Counted from the stretch's first letter, positions 20,010 to 30,850 are shown. The stretch is DNA of 64,000 bases from Anodontia alba (GCA_964016985.1 OZ024827.1:20353275-20417274), one strand, 5' to 3'. The notes: generated from the sequence alone by a model not told the origin. Numbers and translations: made by a program.

Positions 20010-22560
20010 TCAACAGGAGCTGGAGCTTTGCTTCAGGTCACCTTATGCAATGTCCTGTTGTCCGTCGTCCGTCCGTCGTTAGCTTTTCACATTTTCGACA
20101 TCTCCTCCAGAACCGTAAGTTGGATTGAGCTGAAACTTAGTAGGAGGCATTGTGGCAACATGGAGATTCAGAATTGCTAAAATCGTTTCGTTCCTATATC
20201 AAGATGGCCGTCATGACGGCCATCTTGAAATTCTTCAAACGACATCTGCTCCCAAACCCTAAGTCCGATTGAGCTGAAACTTGATTGGAGGCATCACAGT
20301 GACACAGAGATTCAAAATTGCTGAAATCGTTCCGTTCCGATGTCCAAGATGGCCGACACTGCGGCCATCTTGAAATTCTTCAAACGACATCTGCTCCCAA
20401 ACCGCAAGTCGGATTGAGCGAAAACTGGATAGGAGGCATCACAGTGACACAGAGATTCAGAATTGCTAATCTCGTTCCGTTCCGATATCCAAGATGGCCG
20501 CCATGGCGGCCATCTTGAAATTCTTCAAACGACATCTCCTCCCAAACCATGTCAGATTGAGCCGAAACTTTAAGGGAGGCATCGGAGCGACATAGTGATT
20601 CAGAATTGCTAAAATTGTTCCGTTCCGATATCCAAATTTTTCAAACGACATCTCCCAAACCGTAAGACAGATTGGGTCAAAACTTGATGGGAAGCATCAC
20701 AGTGACACAGAGATTCAGAATTGCTAAAATCATTCCGTTCCGATATCCAAGATGGCTGCCACATAGGCCATCTTGAAATTCTTCAAACGACATCTCCTCC
20801 CAAACCATAGGTCAGATTGAGCTGAAACTTTATGGGAGACATCGGGGCGACATAGAGATTCAGAATTGTTAAAATCGTTCCGTTCCGATATCCATGATGG
20901 TGGCCATCTTGAAATTCTTCAAACGACATCTCCTCCCAAACCCTAAGTCCGACTGAGCTGAAACTTGATGGGAGGCATCACAGTGACAGAGAGATTCAGA
21001 ATTGCTAAACTCGTTCCGTTCCGATATCCAAGATGGCCGACACGGCGACCATCTTGAAATTCTTCAAATCACATCTCCTAAACCGTAAGTCGGATTGGGC
21101 CAAAATTTGATGGGAAGCATCGCAGTGACACAGAGATTCAGAATTGCTAAAATCATTCCGTTCCGATATCCAAGACGGCTGCCACGTAGGCCATCTTGAA
21201 ATTCTTCGAACGACATCTCCTCCCAAACCATAGGTCAGATTGAGCTGAAACTTTACGGGAGACATCGGAGCGACATAGAGATTCAGAATTGTTAAAATTG
21301 TTCTGTTCCGATATCCAAGATGGCCTCCATGGTGGCCATCTTGAAATTCTTCAGACGGCATCTCCTCCCAAACTGTAAGTTGGACTGAGCCAGAACTTGA
21401 TGGGAAGCATCACAGTGACACAGAGATTCAGAAATGCTAAAATCGTTCCATTCCAATACCCAAGATGGCCGCCACGGCGACCATCTTGAAATTCTTCAAG
21501 TGACATCTACATCCAAAACAGTAAGTCAAATTGAGCTGAAACTTGATGGGAGGCTTTGGGGAGTTAAAGAGATTCAGAATTGCTACAATTGTTCTGTTCC
21601 GATTTCCAAGATGGCTGCCATGGCGGCCATCTTTAAATACTGCAAACGACATCTCCTTCAAAACCGTAGGTGGGATTGAGCCAAAACTTGATCGGAGGCA
21701 TTGCAGCAACATAAAGATTCAGAATTGCTAAAGTAGTTCAGTTCCGATACCCATGATGGCCGCCGTAGCCATCTTTAAATTTTTCAAAGGACATCAAAGG
21801 ACAAAGGACATCTCCTCCCAAATCGTGAGTTGGATTGAGCCAAAACTTGATGGGAAGCATCACAGTGACACAGAGATTCAGAATCGCTAAAATCCTTCCG
21901 TTCAGATGTCTAAGATGGCCGCCATCTTGAAATTCTTCAAACAACATCTCTCTTAAACCATAGGTCCGATTTAGCCAAAACTTCAAGGGAGGCATCAGAG
22001 CGACATAGAGATTCAGAATTGCTAAACTTGTCAGCCATCTTGAAAATCTTCTAACAACATCTCTTCCGGACATCTTGTAAGTCTTCAATTGTTATCTACT
22101 CCCGAACAGTAAGTGGGATGGAGGGGAAACTTGATGGAAGGCATTGGGGCAGCGTAGAGATTTAGAACTGCTAAAATGATTCCGTTCTGATATCCAAGAT
22201 GGCCACCATGGTAGTCATCTTGAAAATTCCAAATTACATCTGCTACTGAAGGGTAAGTCTGATTGAGCTTAAACATGATGGGAGGCATTGGGCGTTATGG
22301 AAATTCAGAAATTCTAAAATCCTTCTTTTCCAATGTCCATGGTGGCCGCCATCTTGAAATTCTTCAAATCACATTTCCTCCCAAACAGTGAGTCAGGTTG
22401 AGCCGAAACTTGATGGGCATCGGAATGAATTGCTGAATCATTCAATTCCAATATCCAAGATGGCGGCCATGGTGGCAAACTTGAAACTCTTCAAACAACA
22501 TCAGCATTCTGAATTGCTAAAGACAATCTGATCTGAAAGCAAAGACGGTCACCATGGTAC
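20010..22560 (+). repeat. 145-bp tandem array with AAGATGGC palindromes
   Basis: The first three intact units start at 20201, 20346 and 20491, exactly 145 bp apart; about 16 units or part-units follow to about 22.5 kb. The unit contains CAAGATGGCCGCC then GGCGGCCATCTTGAAATTC, TTCAAACGACATCTCCTCCC, GATTGAGCTGAAACTTGATG and CACAGAGATTCAGAATTGC. Several units lack one palindrome arm. The leader (GTCCGTCGTCCGTCCG) and ACATCTCCTCC text match a repeat common in molluscs. All open frames here are shadows. Confidence 0.85.
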
Positions 22561-22589
22561 AGTGTAGCATATCATGATCAGCCTAATCC

Positions 22590-22740
22590 AGGTGAGTGAT
22601 TTCTGGCCCGCTTGGTTTTTCAGAGAAAATAAGAATGGACATTTCATGTGAATCGGCTTCACATGAAATATCGTCTTATTTCCACTGAAAAAAAAAAAGA
22701 AAGTGTCCTCTGTTGTAGTTGTGATAAGCGATTTAAGAGT
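22590..22740. mobile_element. MITE family C, degenerate
   Basis: TTTTTCAGAGAAAATAAG, the inverted GACATTTCATGTGAATCGG/CTTCACATGAAATATCG, and GTAGTTGTGATAAGCGATTTAA at the right end. Confidence 0.6.
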
Positions 22741-23654
22741 TCACTTCGCAACTTCTTATTGACCGGCGCGCGAATCGCTTTAGATTTAATGTATGAAGAA
22801 GTGTTCGATTAGCGCAGAGAGCAGTTTGGTAAGTTTGACTATGACCTGCAGTCCATCTTTTGTAAGTTTGACTATGACCTGTGGTCCATACTTAAAAAGT
22901 TCAAACATATTCATATCTGACGCATGCTAAAGAAAGCTTCTAGATAAGATCCGGTAACTTATTTTATTTAAGTTTTTCCATGTTTTTTTTTTAATTATAA
23001 TGTACAAACTAAATCTCGTGGAGATCCCAATATGACTAGGATTCACATATTGCTTGATCAAGAAAATTCATAAAGCTTAATAAAAGCATACATTAAAGAA
23101 TCACATTGTTCTTCTTTTTTACCTATTACAATGAAAATTTATTAAACTTTAGTATATCCTTGTCCCATATCGCTAAATAATCAAGAACAAAATTTGCGCC
23201 GGGACTTAGACGTTTATGTCTAAATATTTTGTCTTGTCGTATGTTTAATGGTCCCGCCGATGTAATGTTTTGAGTGGCGTGTTTGACAGCAAAAAAAAAA
23301 AAAAAAAAAGCGGATGGCTATGCTATGCGGGATGGTTCGATCTTCAATGTATATACAGAGCCGATGGCCGTCTCCAAATGCCAGCCAACTTAACCCAGGC
23401 CACTTCGAGCATAGCTAGTCTTGTCGTACTGAAATTATCCTGAGATTCGAACTTGCTAGTCTCTGCATACAAATTCTACCTGGTCGACCTGCTTATATGT
23501 AGCTGTGACAGACAGACACCGGATATGTCATATTTAGATAACAATGTTTTGTGCCTGCAATCATGTGTACTTCCTAGAAAACCAGGGTAATTTAATCATT
23601 GTTTGTTCTTAACAAGTATGTCTTCCTAGAAAAAAAAGGGTAACTTTGAATAAA
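22741..23654. other. No gene seen
   Basis: TAAGTTTGACTATGACCTG occurs twice at about 22830-22880. An A run is at 23290-23309. A TTCGAAC string near 23456 lacks a partner box. No coding evidence. Confidence 0.4.
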
Positions 23655-23787
23655 GCGACGTTTTCACTGTTTTTATTTTTCCAGAGAAAATGGTGCTTCA
23701 TATTTCATGTGCGTCGTCTACAAAATGATTCACATGAAATTTTCATGAAACGTAATAATAATTATAATATCGGTGTGTTTGGCGTTT
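23655..23787. mobile_element. MITE family C fragment
   Basis: TTTTTCCAGAGAAAATGG and ATATTTCATGTGCGTCGTC/ATGATTCACATGAAATTT halves. Ends are missing. Confidence 0.5.
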
Positions 23788-23959
23788 TTACCCTTGTCCT
23801 GCTGAGCCCGGATACACCCTACCTTTGCAAACAGTGTAGATCAGGATCAGTTGGCTTGAAGAAGCCAACTGATCTGAATCTGCACTGTTTGTCATTAAGT
23901 GAAGTTATATCAACAAAGCAGATCAAGTAATCTGATTGGCTGAAAATGACAAGGGTTAA
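23788..23959. mobile_element. MITE family E, full length
   Basis: TACCCTTGTCCTGCTGAGCC to AATGACAAGGGTTAA. The core GATCAGTTGGCTTGAAGAAG/CCAACTGATC is a perfect palindrome. Confidence 0.75.
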
Positions 23960-24112
23960 GAGGAGTTGATTCATTATTCAATGGAGGCAACTCTGTCAGC
24001 ATTGTTTATCTTCCTTTTGTGAGATATACTTGATAGATTATTGTTAACAAGGCAGGCACTTTATGTGACCTCTTGTTTGTTACATTATGTCCGTTCTGAA
24101 AAAGGGTCTATT

Positions 24113-24335
24113 TTAGCCCTTAAAGCGCCAGTCACAACTATTGTCGTCTGCTTTATCATCTGCTTGTGATTTTAAAAGTCATTTTTGCAAACAGTGTGGA
24201 CCCAGATCAGGAGCAGTCTGATCAGGGTCCACACTGTTTGCCTGTATGCAAAAATAGGTTTGAAAGAATATTCAGCAGACGACATAAACAGACGACATTT
24301 TCAGATGCAGTTTTTCTTGGCGCTTTAAGGGTTAA
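24113..24335. mobile_element. Hybrid MITE: family C ends, family F core
   Basis: TTAGCCCTTAAAGCGCC to GGCGCTTTAAGGGTTAA, with GTCGTCTGC/GCAGACGAC sub-terminal motifs of family C. The core reads GCAAACAGTGTGGACCCAG and CCACACTGTTTGC of family F. Inserted at a TTAA of family I. Confidence 0.75.
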
Positions 24336-24374
24336 AAGGAAAATTTGCTCTAAAGGGAAGCAAATTCGTGCCTT

Positions 24375-24584
24375 TTAACCCATTTATGCCGAGTTGACTT
24401 TTCTACATTAACTCTTTGGATAGGTCCATTTCTTATAAAGGGGTGTCTTTTTTTTATTTTAATCATGTTTTGTAGAATTTTCTTAACTTAATGCATACAG
24501 TGTAGAACCTGATCAGGCGCCTAATCTGGGTCTACACTGTTTGCCAGTGTCCCTTTCATGGGACATTAGGCATAAATAGGTTAA
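24375..24584. mobile_element. MITE family F
   Basis: TTAACCCATTTATGCC to GGCATAAATAGGTTAA, core GTGTAGAACCTGATCAGGCG and its partner. Inserted at the second TTAA of family I. Confidence 0.75.
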
Positions 24585-24675
24585 AATAGTCCCCTTTACA
24601 GAAAGAAGACAAAAGGGGACGATAAGATGAAAGAAGGATAAATATTCACTGCAAGGGGTAACAAAATGAACGTTT

Positions 24676-24835
24676 ATTACCCCGGGAAAATTCAGCAGCG
24701 ATGAATTGATATTTCTTATTTTCCCAGAAAACAGGCTTTGACATTTCAATTTGCATGAAATGTCAAAACCTGTTTTTCTGGGAAAATATTTCATTATGTC
24801 GTCTGCTGAAAATTTTACCCAGCATGCTGTGTATT
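24676..24835. mobile_element. MITE family D
   Basis: TTTTCCCAGAAAACAGGC and GTTTTTCTGGGAAAATA halves, right end GTCGTCTGCTGAAAATTTTA then CCCAGCATGC. The left tip is lost. Confidence 0.65.
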
Positions 24836-24864
24836 ATTCCAAAGAGAGCCGAACAGCCCGGTAA

Positions 24865-25124
24865 CATCACGAAAACACGCCTATATAATTTTGACCCCCT
24901 TAAACCCCACTTTTATATAGGGAGAACGACGAGGCGGTTCTAACGAGTACCCACAATCTATGTTTTGAGCAGAAATATGAAAAATATCGTCGAGGCGGTT
25001 CTAACGAGTACCCACAATCTATGTTTTGAGCAGAAATATGAAAAATATCATAATTTTTTATCTGAAAAAATTCATTGTTTGGTGGTAAAATTTTCAGTTT
25101 ATTTGAATAGACATGTTTTCGTAA
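24865..25124 (+). mobile_element. MITE family A with tandem-duplicated right half-core
   Basis: The left tip and arm are truncated at TTTTATATAGGGAG. A 61-bp segment (CGAGGCGGTTCTAACGAG through ATGAAAAATAT) is repeated directly at about 24928-24988 and 24989-25049. Right tip ATGTTTTCGTAAC. Confidence 0.8.
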
Positions 25125-25221
25125 CAATACTAAGACATTTTGGGGAAAACCCTAATCTTGTATACCCACAGCGCTCACGAAATGTTTGCGCATTCTGAAG
25201 AAATGTACACCAATTACGTGT

Positions 25222-25418
25222 GGTAACCTTTACCACTCTCTGAACAAAATCAGCAGACGACAAATTGATTATGTTTTTCTTAATCTTCCCATAAAATAAG
25301 CTTTGACCTTTCGTGCAAATTGTCTCCACGCAATTTGCCCGAAAGGTCAGAGTCAGTTTTACTGGGAAATATCAGATAAAATATTTCAAATGTCGTCTGC
25401 TTGCATGCTAAGAGTTAA
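25222..25418. mobile_element. MITE family D
   Basis: GGTAACCTTTACCACTCTCTG to GCATGCTAAGAGTTAA, halves TGACCTTTCGTGCAAATTG and its inverse around CTCCACG. Confidence 0.75.
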
Positions 25419-25593
25419 ACAAGACAATCCTAAAAGTGATGTACATTCATTTATAACATGTTTCTACTCAGTGACCTTCCTTGTTCGGAGTTCCCATATC
25501 AAGATATATGTTTCGCTTGCGTCATGTGACTTGTACAGGTCAAGTGGCAAAAAAAAAAACAAAAACAAAAAAAAAAACTAAATATGGTACAAT

Positions 25594-25797
25594 CAGAGCT
25601 CCAGATAAGGTGCTTTTCTCAGCCGAAAATGTCGATATCTTTATTATTCCTCCACGAAAACATATGTTGTGGATACTCATTAGAAGCCCTGTTTCGAGGT
25701 CTTATTAGTGCCCACAATATATTTTTTTTTCATGGAGAAATAAAAACATAAATATTCATTGTGTTAACTCTCTTATCTACAGCTCTGAATATATGAA
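25594..25797 (-). mobile_element. MITE family B, inverted orientation
   Basis: CAGAGCTCCAGATAAGGTGC to CTTATCTACAGCTCTG; the core is diverged (GAAGCCCTGTTTCGAGGTCTT). Confidence 0.65.
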
Positions 25798-25923
25798 AGC
25801 AACTTGTAAATTACACAGATCCCCAGCCTCATCGGGGTCTGCTTGTTTGTTAGCAGGATATCAATACTTCCGACCGTGTAAATCCTTGCGGACAACCTTG
25901 TGGAGAGCGGACAGAACCCATGT

Positions 25924-26034
25924 CCCAGCTAGCATTCTTTATAAATCTATATAGCAGGCTGTTATCGGCCCGTCAGCTACCCTGACGGGCCGATAACGGC
26001 CCGCTATATAGATTTATAAAGAGTGCTTACTGGG
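25924..26034. mobile_element. MITE family K
   Basis: CCCAGCTAGCATTCTTTATA and TATAAAGAGTGCTTACTGGGG with GGCCCGTCAGCTACCCTGAC centre; same layout as 13040-13146. Confidence 0.75.
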
Positions 26035-26366
26035 GCTTAGGTTACAGTGATTATACAAATGCATTATAAATATAGCTAGTAGGTACATATGTACCTTTTG
26101 CCTCACGTCGCAGGTGTCATATTATGTTCGGATAAACGAGCCAGACCAAAGGAAATCTGCCTGAATCATCCTTTCAGTCTAATCAGAGGTTTCGCGGTTT
26201 AAAAAAATCTACAGAACATGAATATCCCGTATAGTGAACAGCGCAGGCGGATCTGAGTCTTCGTTGTTCGGACATGCTACACTGTTGGTTGTGTTGTGGT
26301 TCGACTGTGGGTGTGTCAAGTCACATGAAATGCGCAGTCCAAGTCTAACGAAAAATTATGCGTCAT
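26035..26366. other. No gene seen; family J remnant
   Basis: AACAGCGCAGGCGGATCTGA near 26237 is a family J half. Nothing else recognised. Confidence 0.35.
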
Positions 26367-26593
26367 GTGCAACAATTGTCGTCTGCTTTGTCATCTGCTT
26401 GTGAATTTAAAAGTCATTTTTGCAAACAGTGTGGACCCAGATCAGACTGCTCCTTTAGGAGCAGTCTGATCTGGGTCCACCCTGTTTGCCTGTATGCATA
26501 AAATAGGTTTGAAAAGTTTGCAAGAATATTCAGCAGACGACATAAACAGACGACATTTTTTGATGCAAGTTTTCTTGGCGTTTTAAGGGTTAA
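26367..26593. mobile_element. Hybrid MITE: family C ends, family F core
   Basis: Same construction as 24113-24335: GTCGTCTGCTTTGTCATCTG, core GTGTGGACCCAGATCAGACT and the complement around CTCCTTTAGGAG, then GGCGTTTTAAGGGTTAA. The left tip is lost. Confidence 0.7.
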
Positions 26594-27323
26594 CATCCGA
26601 ACTTTGCATAATCCATATATCGAATAGCATAGACCCAGACCAGACAATTTTGATGGTGACGCCGATCTGCGACTGCGCAGCACCTTTCGATTACCGTATA
26701 TAACCGAAGCACAACCGGCAAATCTCGTAAGATTCCATTCATGTAACCTGCACCTTTGGTGGACAGTGGCGAAGGCGTTCAGAATGGAGCGGAACGTCGC
26801 CGGAATCATACGGAATGTTTTGTTGTTTAGACGTGAGTCTCATATGAGATGTACCATTAAATCCAATGTATGCCTTTAAACTGTGGACATGGGCGCCGTC
26901 ATTCTGACTGTGGAATTAGATTTTTAACTTTCGAAAGATACAAATATACAACTGATATAGCTGCCACCATAAAAATACTAACAGTCTATGCTAATAAGTC
27001 ATGCTAATAGTCAATATAGCTGCATGTACTAACCAGTGCTCTTTGTGAAAAACACGGACTCCAAACATTTCGGTCTCTAAAAGACGCCCACCCCTCTCCT
27101 CGATTGGTCATTTTAATAAACGCCCGTAGCATTTACTAGTATCTGTACGGTATATGCAGGAGCCCGTGCCATTTTTATGGTAAATTCCTGTAGACGTCGC
27201 GGCTCATGCATGCTGTTTGTTTTCCCCAAGAAAAAATGTGGTCTAATTTATATAGCTACGTGTAAAGGAATTGCGTTAAGCACTTTGTTACCGCTATTTT
27301 GATGCACAACAACAAGTTACAGA
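26594..27323. other. No gene seen
   Basis: The 131-residue open frame on the minus strand (26414-26809) overlaps the MITE and has no protein features. CTAATAGTCA-type short repeats occur near 26990. No gene supported. Confidence 0.35.
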
Positions 27324-27563
27324 CATCACGAAAACATACCTATATAATTTTGACCCTCTTAAACCCCACTTTTATATAGTAAAACTGGGGTTTTACAGGG
27401 ATATACATTATTTTTCTTATTTCTGCTCAAAAACATAGATTATGAGTATCCACAATCTATGTATTGAGCAGAAATTTGAAAATTATCAGAATTTTTATCT
27501 GAAAACTTTCAGTTTTTGGTGGTGAAATTTTCAATTTATTTGAATAGGTAAGTTTTTGTAATA
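27324..27563 (+). mobile_element. MITE family A, shortened core
   Basis: CATCACGAAAACATACC to AAGTTTTTGTAAT. The core is reduced to ATAGATTATGAGTATCCACA with the GCCTCG centre lost. Confidence 0.75.
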
Positions 27564-27735
27564 ATTGGTTATATGCATTTTTCTATGCTGTTAGTTTTCG
27601 AAAATCACGATTGGCATCTTCAGTTGGCAACGCAGGATAATCGTTATTTTGAAATTTCATTTACTACTGAGGCATTAAAGGCTACAATTTCCACTAGTGA
27701 ACCATTTTCTTTGGTACAAACTGAAATGGAATATA

Positions 27736-27862
27736 AATTGTCATGCACGAATATGGGTTTTTTGGCACTGTGTACAAGAATCAAAACTGAAACTGGAATA
27801 TTAATTGTCATGCATGAACATGGGTTTTTGGCACTGTGTACAAGAATCAAGGCTAAAACTAT
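27736..27862 (+). repeat. Two-copy tandem duplication of about 64 bp
   Basis: ATTGTCATGCACGAATATGG through TGTGTACAAGAATCAA recurs immediately as ATTGTCATGCATGAACATGG and so on. The 170-residue frame covering it contains no known domain. Confidence 0.7.
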
Positions 27863-27863
27863 G

Positions 27864-28014
27864 TTAATCCTTAAAGCGCCAATCACAACTGCAGCAGACG
27901 ACATTTTTTTTTTTAATTTTTTTTATTTTTCAGAGAAAACAAGTCTTGGGATTTCATGTGAATCGTCTGCTTGGCAGACGATTCACATGAAATGTCAAGG
28001 CTTGTTTTCTCTGG

Positions 28015-28049
<35 letters not shown>

Positions 28050-28092
28050 AATGTCGTCTGCTATAAATTTTGCTTGGCGCTTTAAGGGTTAA
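27864..28092. mobile_element. MITE family C, full length, with long poly(A)
   Basis: TTAATCCTTAAAGCGCC to GGCGCTTTAAGGGTTAA. Halves TTTCATGTGAATCGTCTGC and GCAGACGATTCACATGAAA. The right arm carries an A run of about 35 bases at 28013-28047. Confidence 0.85.
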
Positions 28093-28094
28093 CA

Positions 28095-28500
28095 CAAGAG
28101 AAACTACCGTATTTACCCATATATGGACACCTTAACTCCTTATTATACATTTCCTAATATTTTAATATGTCCATTTTATTACTTGTTAACCCTTAAAGCG
28201 CCAATCACAACTGCAGCAGACAACAACATTTTTTCAAATTATTTTTTCAGAGAAAACAAGTCTTGACATTTCATGTGAATCGTCTGCTCTCAAGACTTGT
28301 TTTCTCTGAAAAATAAAAACAAATCAGAATGCCGTCTGCTACAAATTTTGCTTGGCGCTTTAAGGGTTAATATGTCTAAAAACTGCTAGATGAGTGGCAA
28401 GCAGTGTAGACTCTGATCTGTTGCCGCGTTCTGCAGCGTCTGATCTGTGTCTACACTTTTTGTCCATGCATTACCATATTTACTCATATTAAGAAATCTT
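28095..28500. mobile_element. MITE family G interrupted by family C
   Basis: ACCGTATTTACCC and CCTTAACTCCTTA on the left, GTAGACTCTGATCTGTTGCC/GATCTGTGTCTACACTT core at the right, ending CATTACCATATTTAC. Split at TTAA by 28196-28369. Confidence 0.6.
28196..28369. mobile_element. MITE family C nested in family G
   Basis: TTAACCCTTAAAGCGCC to GGCGCTTTAAGGGTTAA, with TTAA on both flanks and a shortened centre (CGTCTGCTCTCAAGACTTG). Confidence 0.8.
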
Positions 28501-29010
28501 AACTCCTTACCATATTTGTCCTAATATTTGAACAAGTCCATTTTATTACTTTTTATTACATTTTCAGCAGTGATTTACTGAGTTTTATCAGTGAACTTTA
28601 ATTCACCGAGTGAATTATTTCATTTCAAACGTTTTGATGTCATAATTGCTAGGCGACGTTGCTGACGTAGTTGGTAACAACAATAACAATAGTTGACGTT
28701 TCGCGGAAAATTTGATAAAATCATGGAAATCAGACTGCAATTTTCACGTCCAGTTGGCGTTTTCGAGTTGAGACCTGCAACACAAACATAAAGTATGATT
28801 TTCTTGATAATCCAGTTTAACTATCGTGACATTTTTGTGGCTGTATTTCAAGCACAGGATGATTTTTGCACTGAAAGGAAAACAAGATGGCGACTGATTA
28901 TCAAACTAAACCACGCCTCTTGAAATTCATGCACTGACTGGAGTATTTTGGTAGGAAATCATAACGGCTGAAGGTAAAAATTCAAAGGTAAAACATGGAT
29001 GAAAATGTAA
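28501..29010. other. No gene seen; family G tail and unique sequence
   Basis: CCTTACCATATTTGTCCTAA to about 28560 is a family G arm. The following CAGTGATTTACTGAG... and AACAAGATGGCGACTG segments belong to no family I could complete. Confidence 0.35.
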
Positions 29011-29180
29011 TAAACAGTTTATTTGGTTGTTTTGATCGATTACGGAGAAATAATTAAATCGTGTTCTAAGGTTTGCTTGTAAAAAACTCGTTCGATTCGC
29101 TCACTCGTTTTTTACGTGCAAGCCTTAGAGCACTAGTGAATTATTTCTCCGTAGTCGATCAAAACAACCAAATAAACTCT
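29011..29180. mobile_element. Foldback element, about 75-bp arms
   Basis: TTATTTGGTTGTTTTGATCG and CGATCAAAACAACCAAATAA are inverted, as are GGAGAAATAATTAAATCGTG and GTGAATTATTTCTCC. Centre AACTCGTTCGATTCGCTCAC. Confidence 0.7.
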
Positions 29181-29310
29181 ATTGAATACATCTAGAAACT
29201 GCTGGATGATTGGCAAACAGTGTAGACTCTGATTAGACGCCACGTTCGGCGGCATCTAATGGATAATCATTGTTTGCTAAGGCCTGCCCGTCCGAATGTT
29301 TAGGCAAACA
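29181..29310. mobile_element. MITE family G fragment
   Basis: AACTGCTGGATGATTGGCAA, GTAGACTCTGATTAGACGCC and GCCTGCCCGTCCGAATG. Confidence 0.5.
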
Positions 29311-29546
29311 GATTATTGTCTTGTTTCCGGAAACGTCTAAAATTTATAAGGGTCGGTAAGGAGGGAAATGTTTTAATTTATTGATATAGGAAAACAGACA
29401 ATATGCATAAAGTTGATAAAACTCCTCTAGAAAAATTCGTTAGTATTTCCGGAAACAACGCTGTTTTTTTGCCTTAAGGTATATACAGTGGTGTAAAATC
29501 TAACGGCAAAAGGCGACGACCCTGCTCAGACTACGCAGACGCGCTG

Positions 29547-29687
29547 TATTACGAAAACACGCCTATTCAAATATATTGAAAATTTCACCACCAAAAATTG
29601 AAAGTTTTCCGATAAAAATTCGGATAGTTTTCATATTTCTGCTTAAAACATAGATTGTGGGTACTCGTTAGAACCGCATCGCCGAGC
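29547..29687 (-). mobile_element. MITE family A, left half only
   Basis: TATTACGAAAACACGCC to GAACCGCATCGCCGAG, stopping exactly at the palindrome centre. Confidence 0.7.
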
Positions 29688-29723
29688 AGACTTTTCGCTG
29701 CGCGTTCGTTGCATTGCCAAGTA

Positions 29724-29989
29724 CATTAAGAAAACATGCCTGTTCAAATATACTGAAAATTTTACCACCAAAAAATGAAAATTTTCAGATAAAAAACTCT
29801 GATATTTTTTCATATTTCTGCTCAAAACATAGATTGTGGGTACTCGTTAGAACCTCCTCGCCGAGTACCCACAATCTATGTTTTTTAACAGAAATAAGAC
29901 AAATAATGCATACCCCTGTGAACCCCAGGTTTACTTTATAAAAGTGGGGTTTAAGGGGGTCAAAATTATATAGGTATGTTTTCGTGATG
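29724..29989 (-). mobile_element. MITE family A, shortened core
   Basis: CATTAAGAAAACATGCC to ATGTTTTCGTGATG. The core is shortened on its right side. With the 35 bp before it, this is an inverted copy of 30326-30628. Confidence 0.8.
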
Positions 29990-30239
29990 GGCTAATCCAG
30001 GCCTTAACTGTTCTGATGGCTCTTTTGCTAGACACGTAATATTTACTTCAGTTTTCCTTGTCAGGATAGGTCCATAACGATGAAATATGCAGCTATCATG
30101 GAGTCTCCATTTCCCATTTTCAAAGCGATTTCCTATGGAAAACTTGCATTTAGGTGAAAAACCCAAGACGGAAGTTCCTCCTTCCATGGGTACTGATTCT
30201 TGATATTTATCCGTAACCTGAGAAAATATACCTTAAGAC

Positions 30240-30312
30240 ATGTGCGCCCAGCCAAGACTCAGATCAGCCTGCGCATCAACGCAGTCTGATCAGACTCTTC
30301 GCTGTCCATATG
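30240..30312. mobile_element. Palindrome family J
   Basis: GCGCCCAGCCAAGACTCAGA and ACGCAGTCTGATCAGACTCT form an imperfect palindrome. Confidence 0.55.
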
Positions 30313-30325
30313 AATAAATCCTGGA

Positions 30326-30590
30326 CATCACGAAAACATACCTATATAATTTTGACCCCCTTAAACCCCACTTTTATTTAGTAAAACTGGGGTTTACAGG
30401 GGTATACATTATTTTTCTTATTTCTGCTCAAAAACATAGATTGTGGGTACTCGGCGAGGAGGTTCTAACGAGTACCCACAATCTATGTTTTGAGCAGAAA
30501 TATGAAAAATATCAGAGTTTTTTATCTGAAAATTTTCATTTTTTGGTGGTAAAATTTTCAGTATATTTGAACAGGCATGTTTTCTTAATG
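30326..30590 (+). mobile_element. MITE family A, shortened core
   Basis: CATCACGAAAACATACC to ATGTTTTCTTAATG, core GGGTACTCGGCGAGGAGGTT. Confidence 0.8.
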
Positions 30591-30672
30591 TACTTGGCAA
30601 TGCAACGAACGCGCAGCGAAAAGTCTGATCAGACTGCGCGGATGCGCAGACTGGTCTGAATTTTCGCTGGGT
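30591..30672. mobile_element. Palindrome family J
   Basis: GCGCAGCGAAAAGTCTGATC and GACTGGTCTGAATTTTCGCTG around a GCGCGGATGCGC centre. Its first 38 bp are repeated inverted at about 29688-29723. Confidence 0.6.
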
Positions 30673-30804
30673 GTACATGCCTGAAAGTGCATTTTATCTC
30701 TTTTTGGTCCATTTAATGCATGGTTTCAATCACGTTCGCAGCTTATGTAATATTGGAAACTCAATATATATACTGGCATTCAGAATGTGTAATATATTTA
30801 TATG

Positions 30805-30850
30805 ACTTGTATATATATATATATATATATATAAAAACAAAAAAAAAAAC
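30805..30850 (+). repeat. (TA)n and poly(A) tract
   Basis: A run of TA units at about 30809-30832 is followed by A-rich sequence. Confidence 0.8.

Larger units (their letters stand above)
24035..24660. mobile_element. MITE family I interrupted by two TTAA elements
   Basis: The left arm (TTCTGAAAAAGGGTCTATTT) and right arm (AATAGTCCCCTTTACAGAAAG) are inverted. The centre is 24336-24374 (AAGGAAAATTTGCT... AAGCAAATTC..GCCTT). Each arm contains one TTAA, and each TTAA holds a separate inserted MITE. Confidence 0.6.

Noticed and set aside
20318..22288. Several open frames of 60-118 residues on both strands
   Set aside because: They repeat with the 145-bp unit and encode the same peptide phrases; shadows of the array.
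26414..26809. 131-residue minus-strand frame
   Set aside because: Half of it is the C/F hybrid MITE.
27573..28085. 170-residue open frame
   Set aside because: It ends in the poly(A) of a family C MITE and contains a recent 64-bp duplication; no domain seen.
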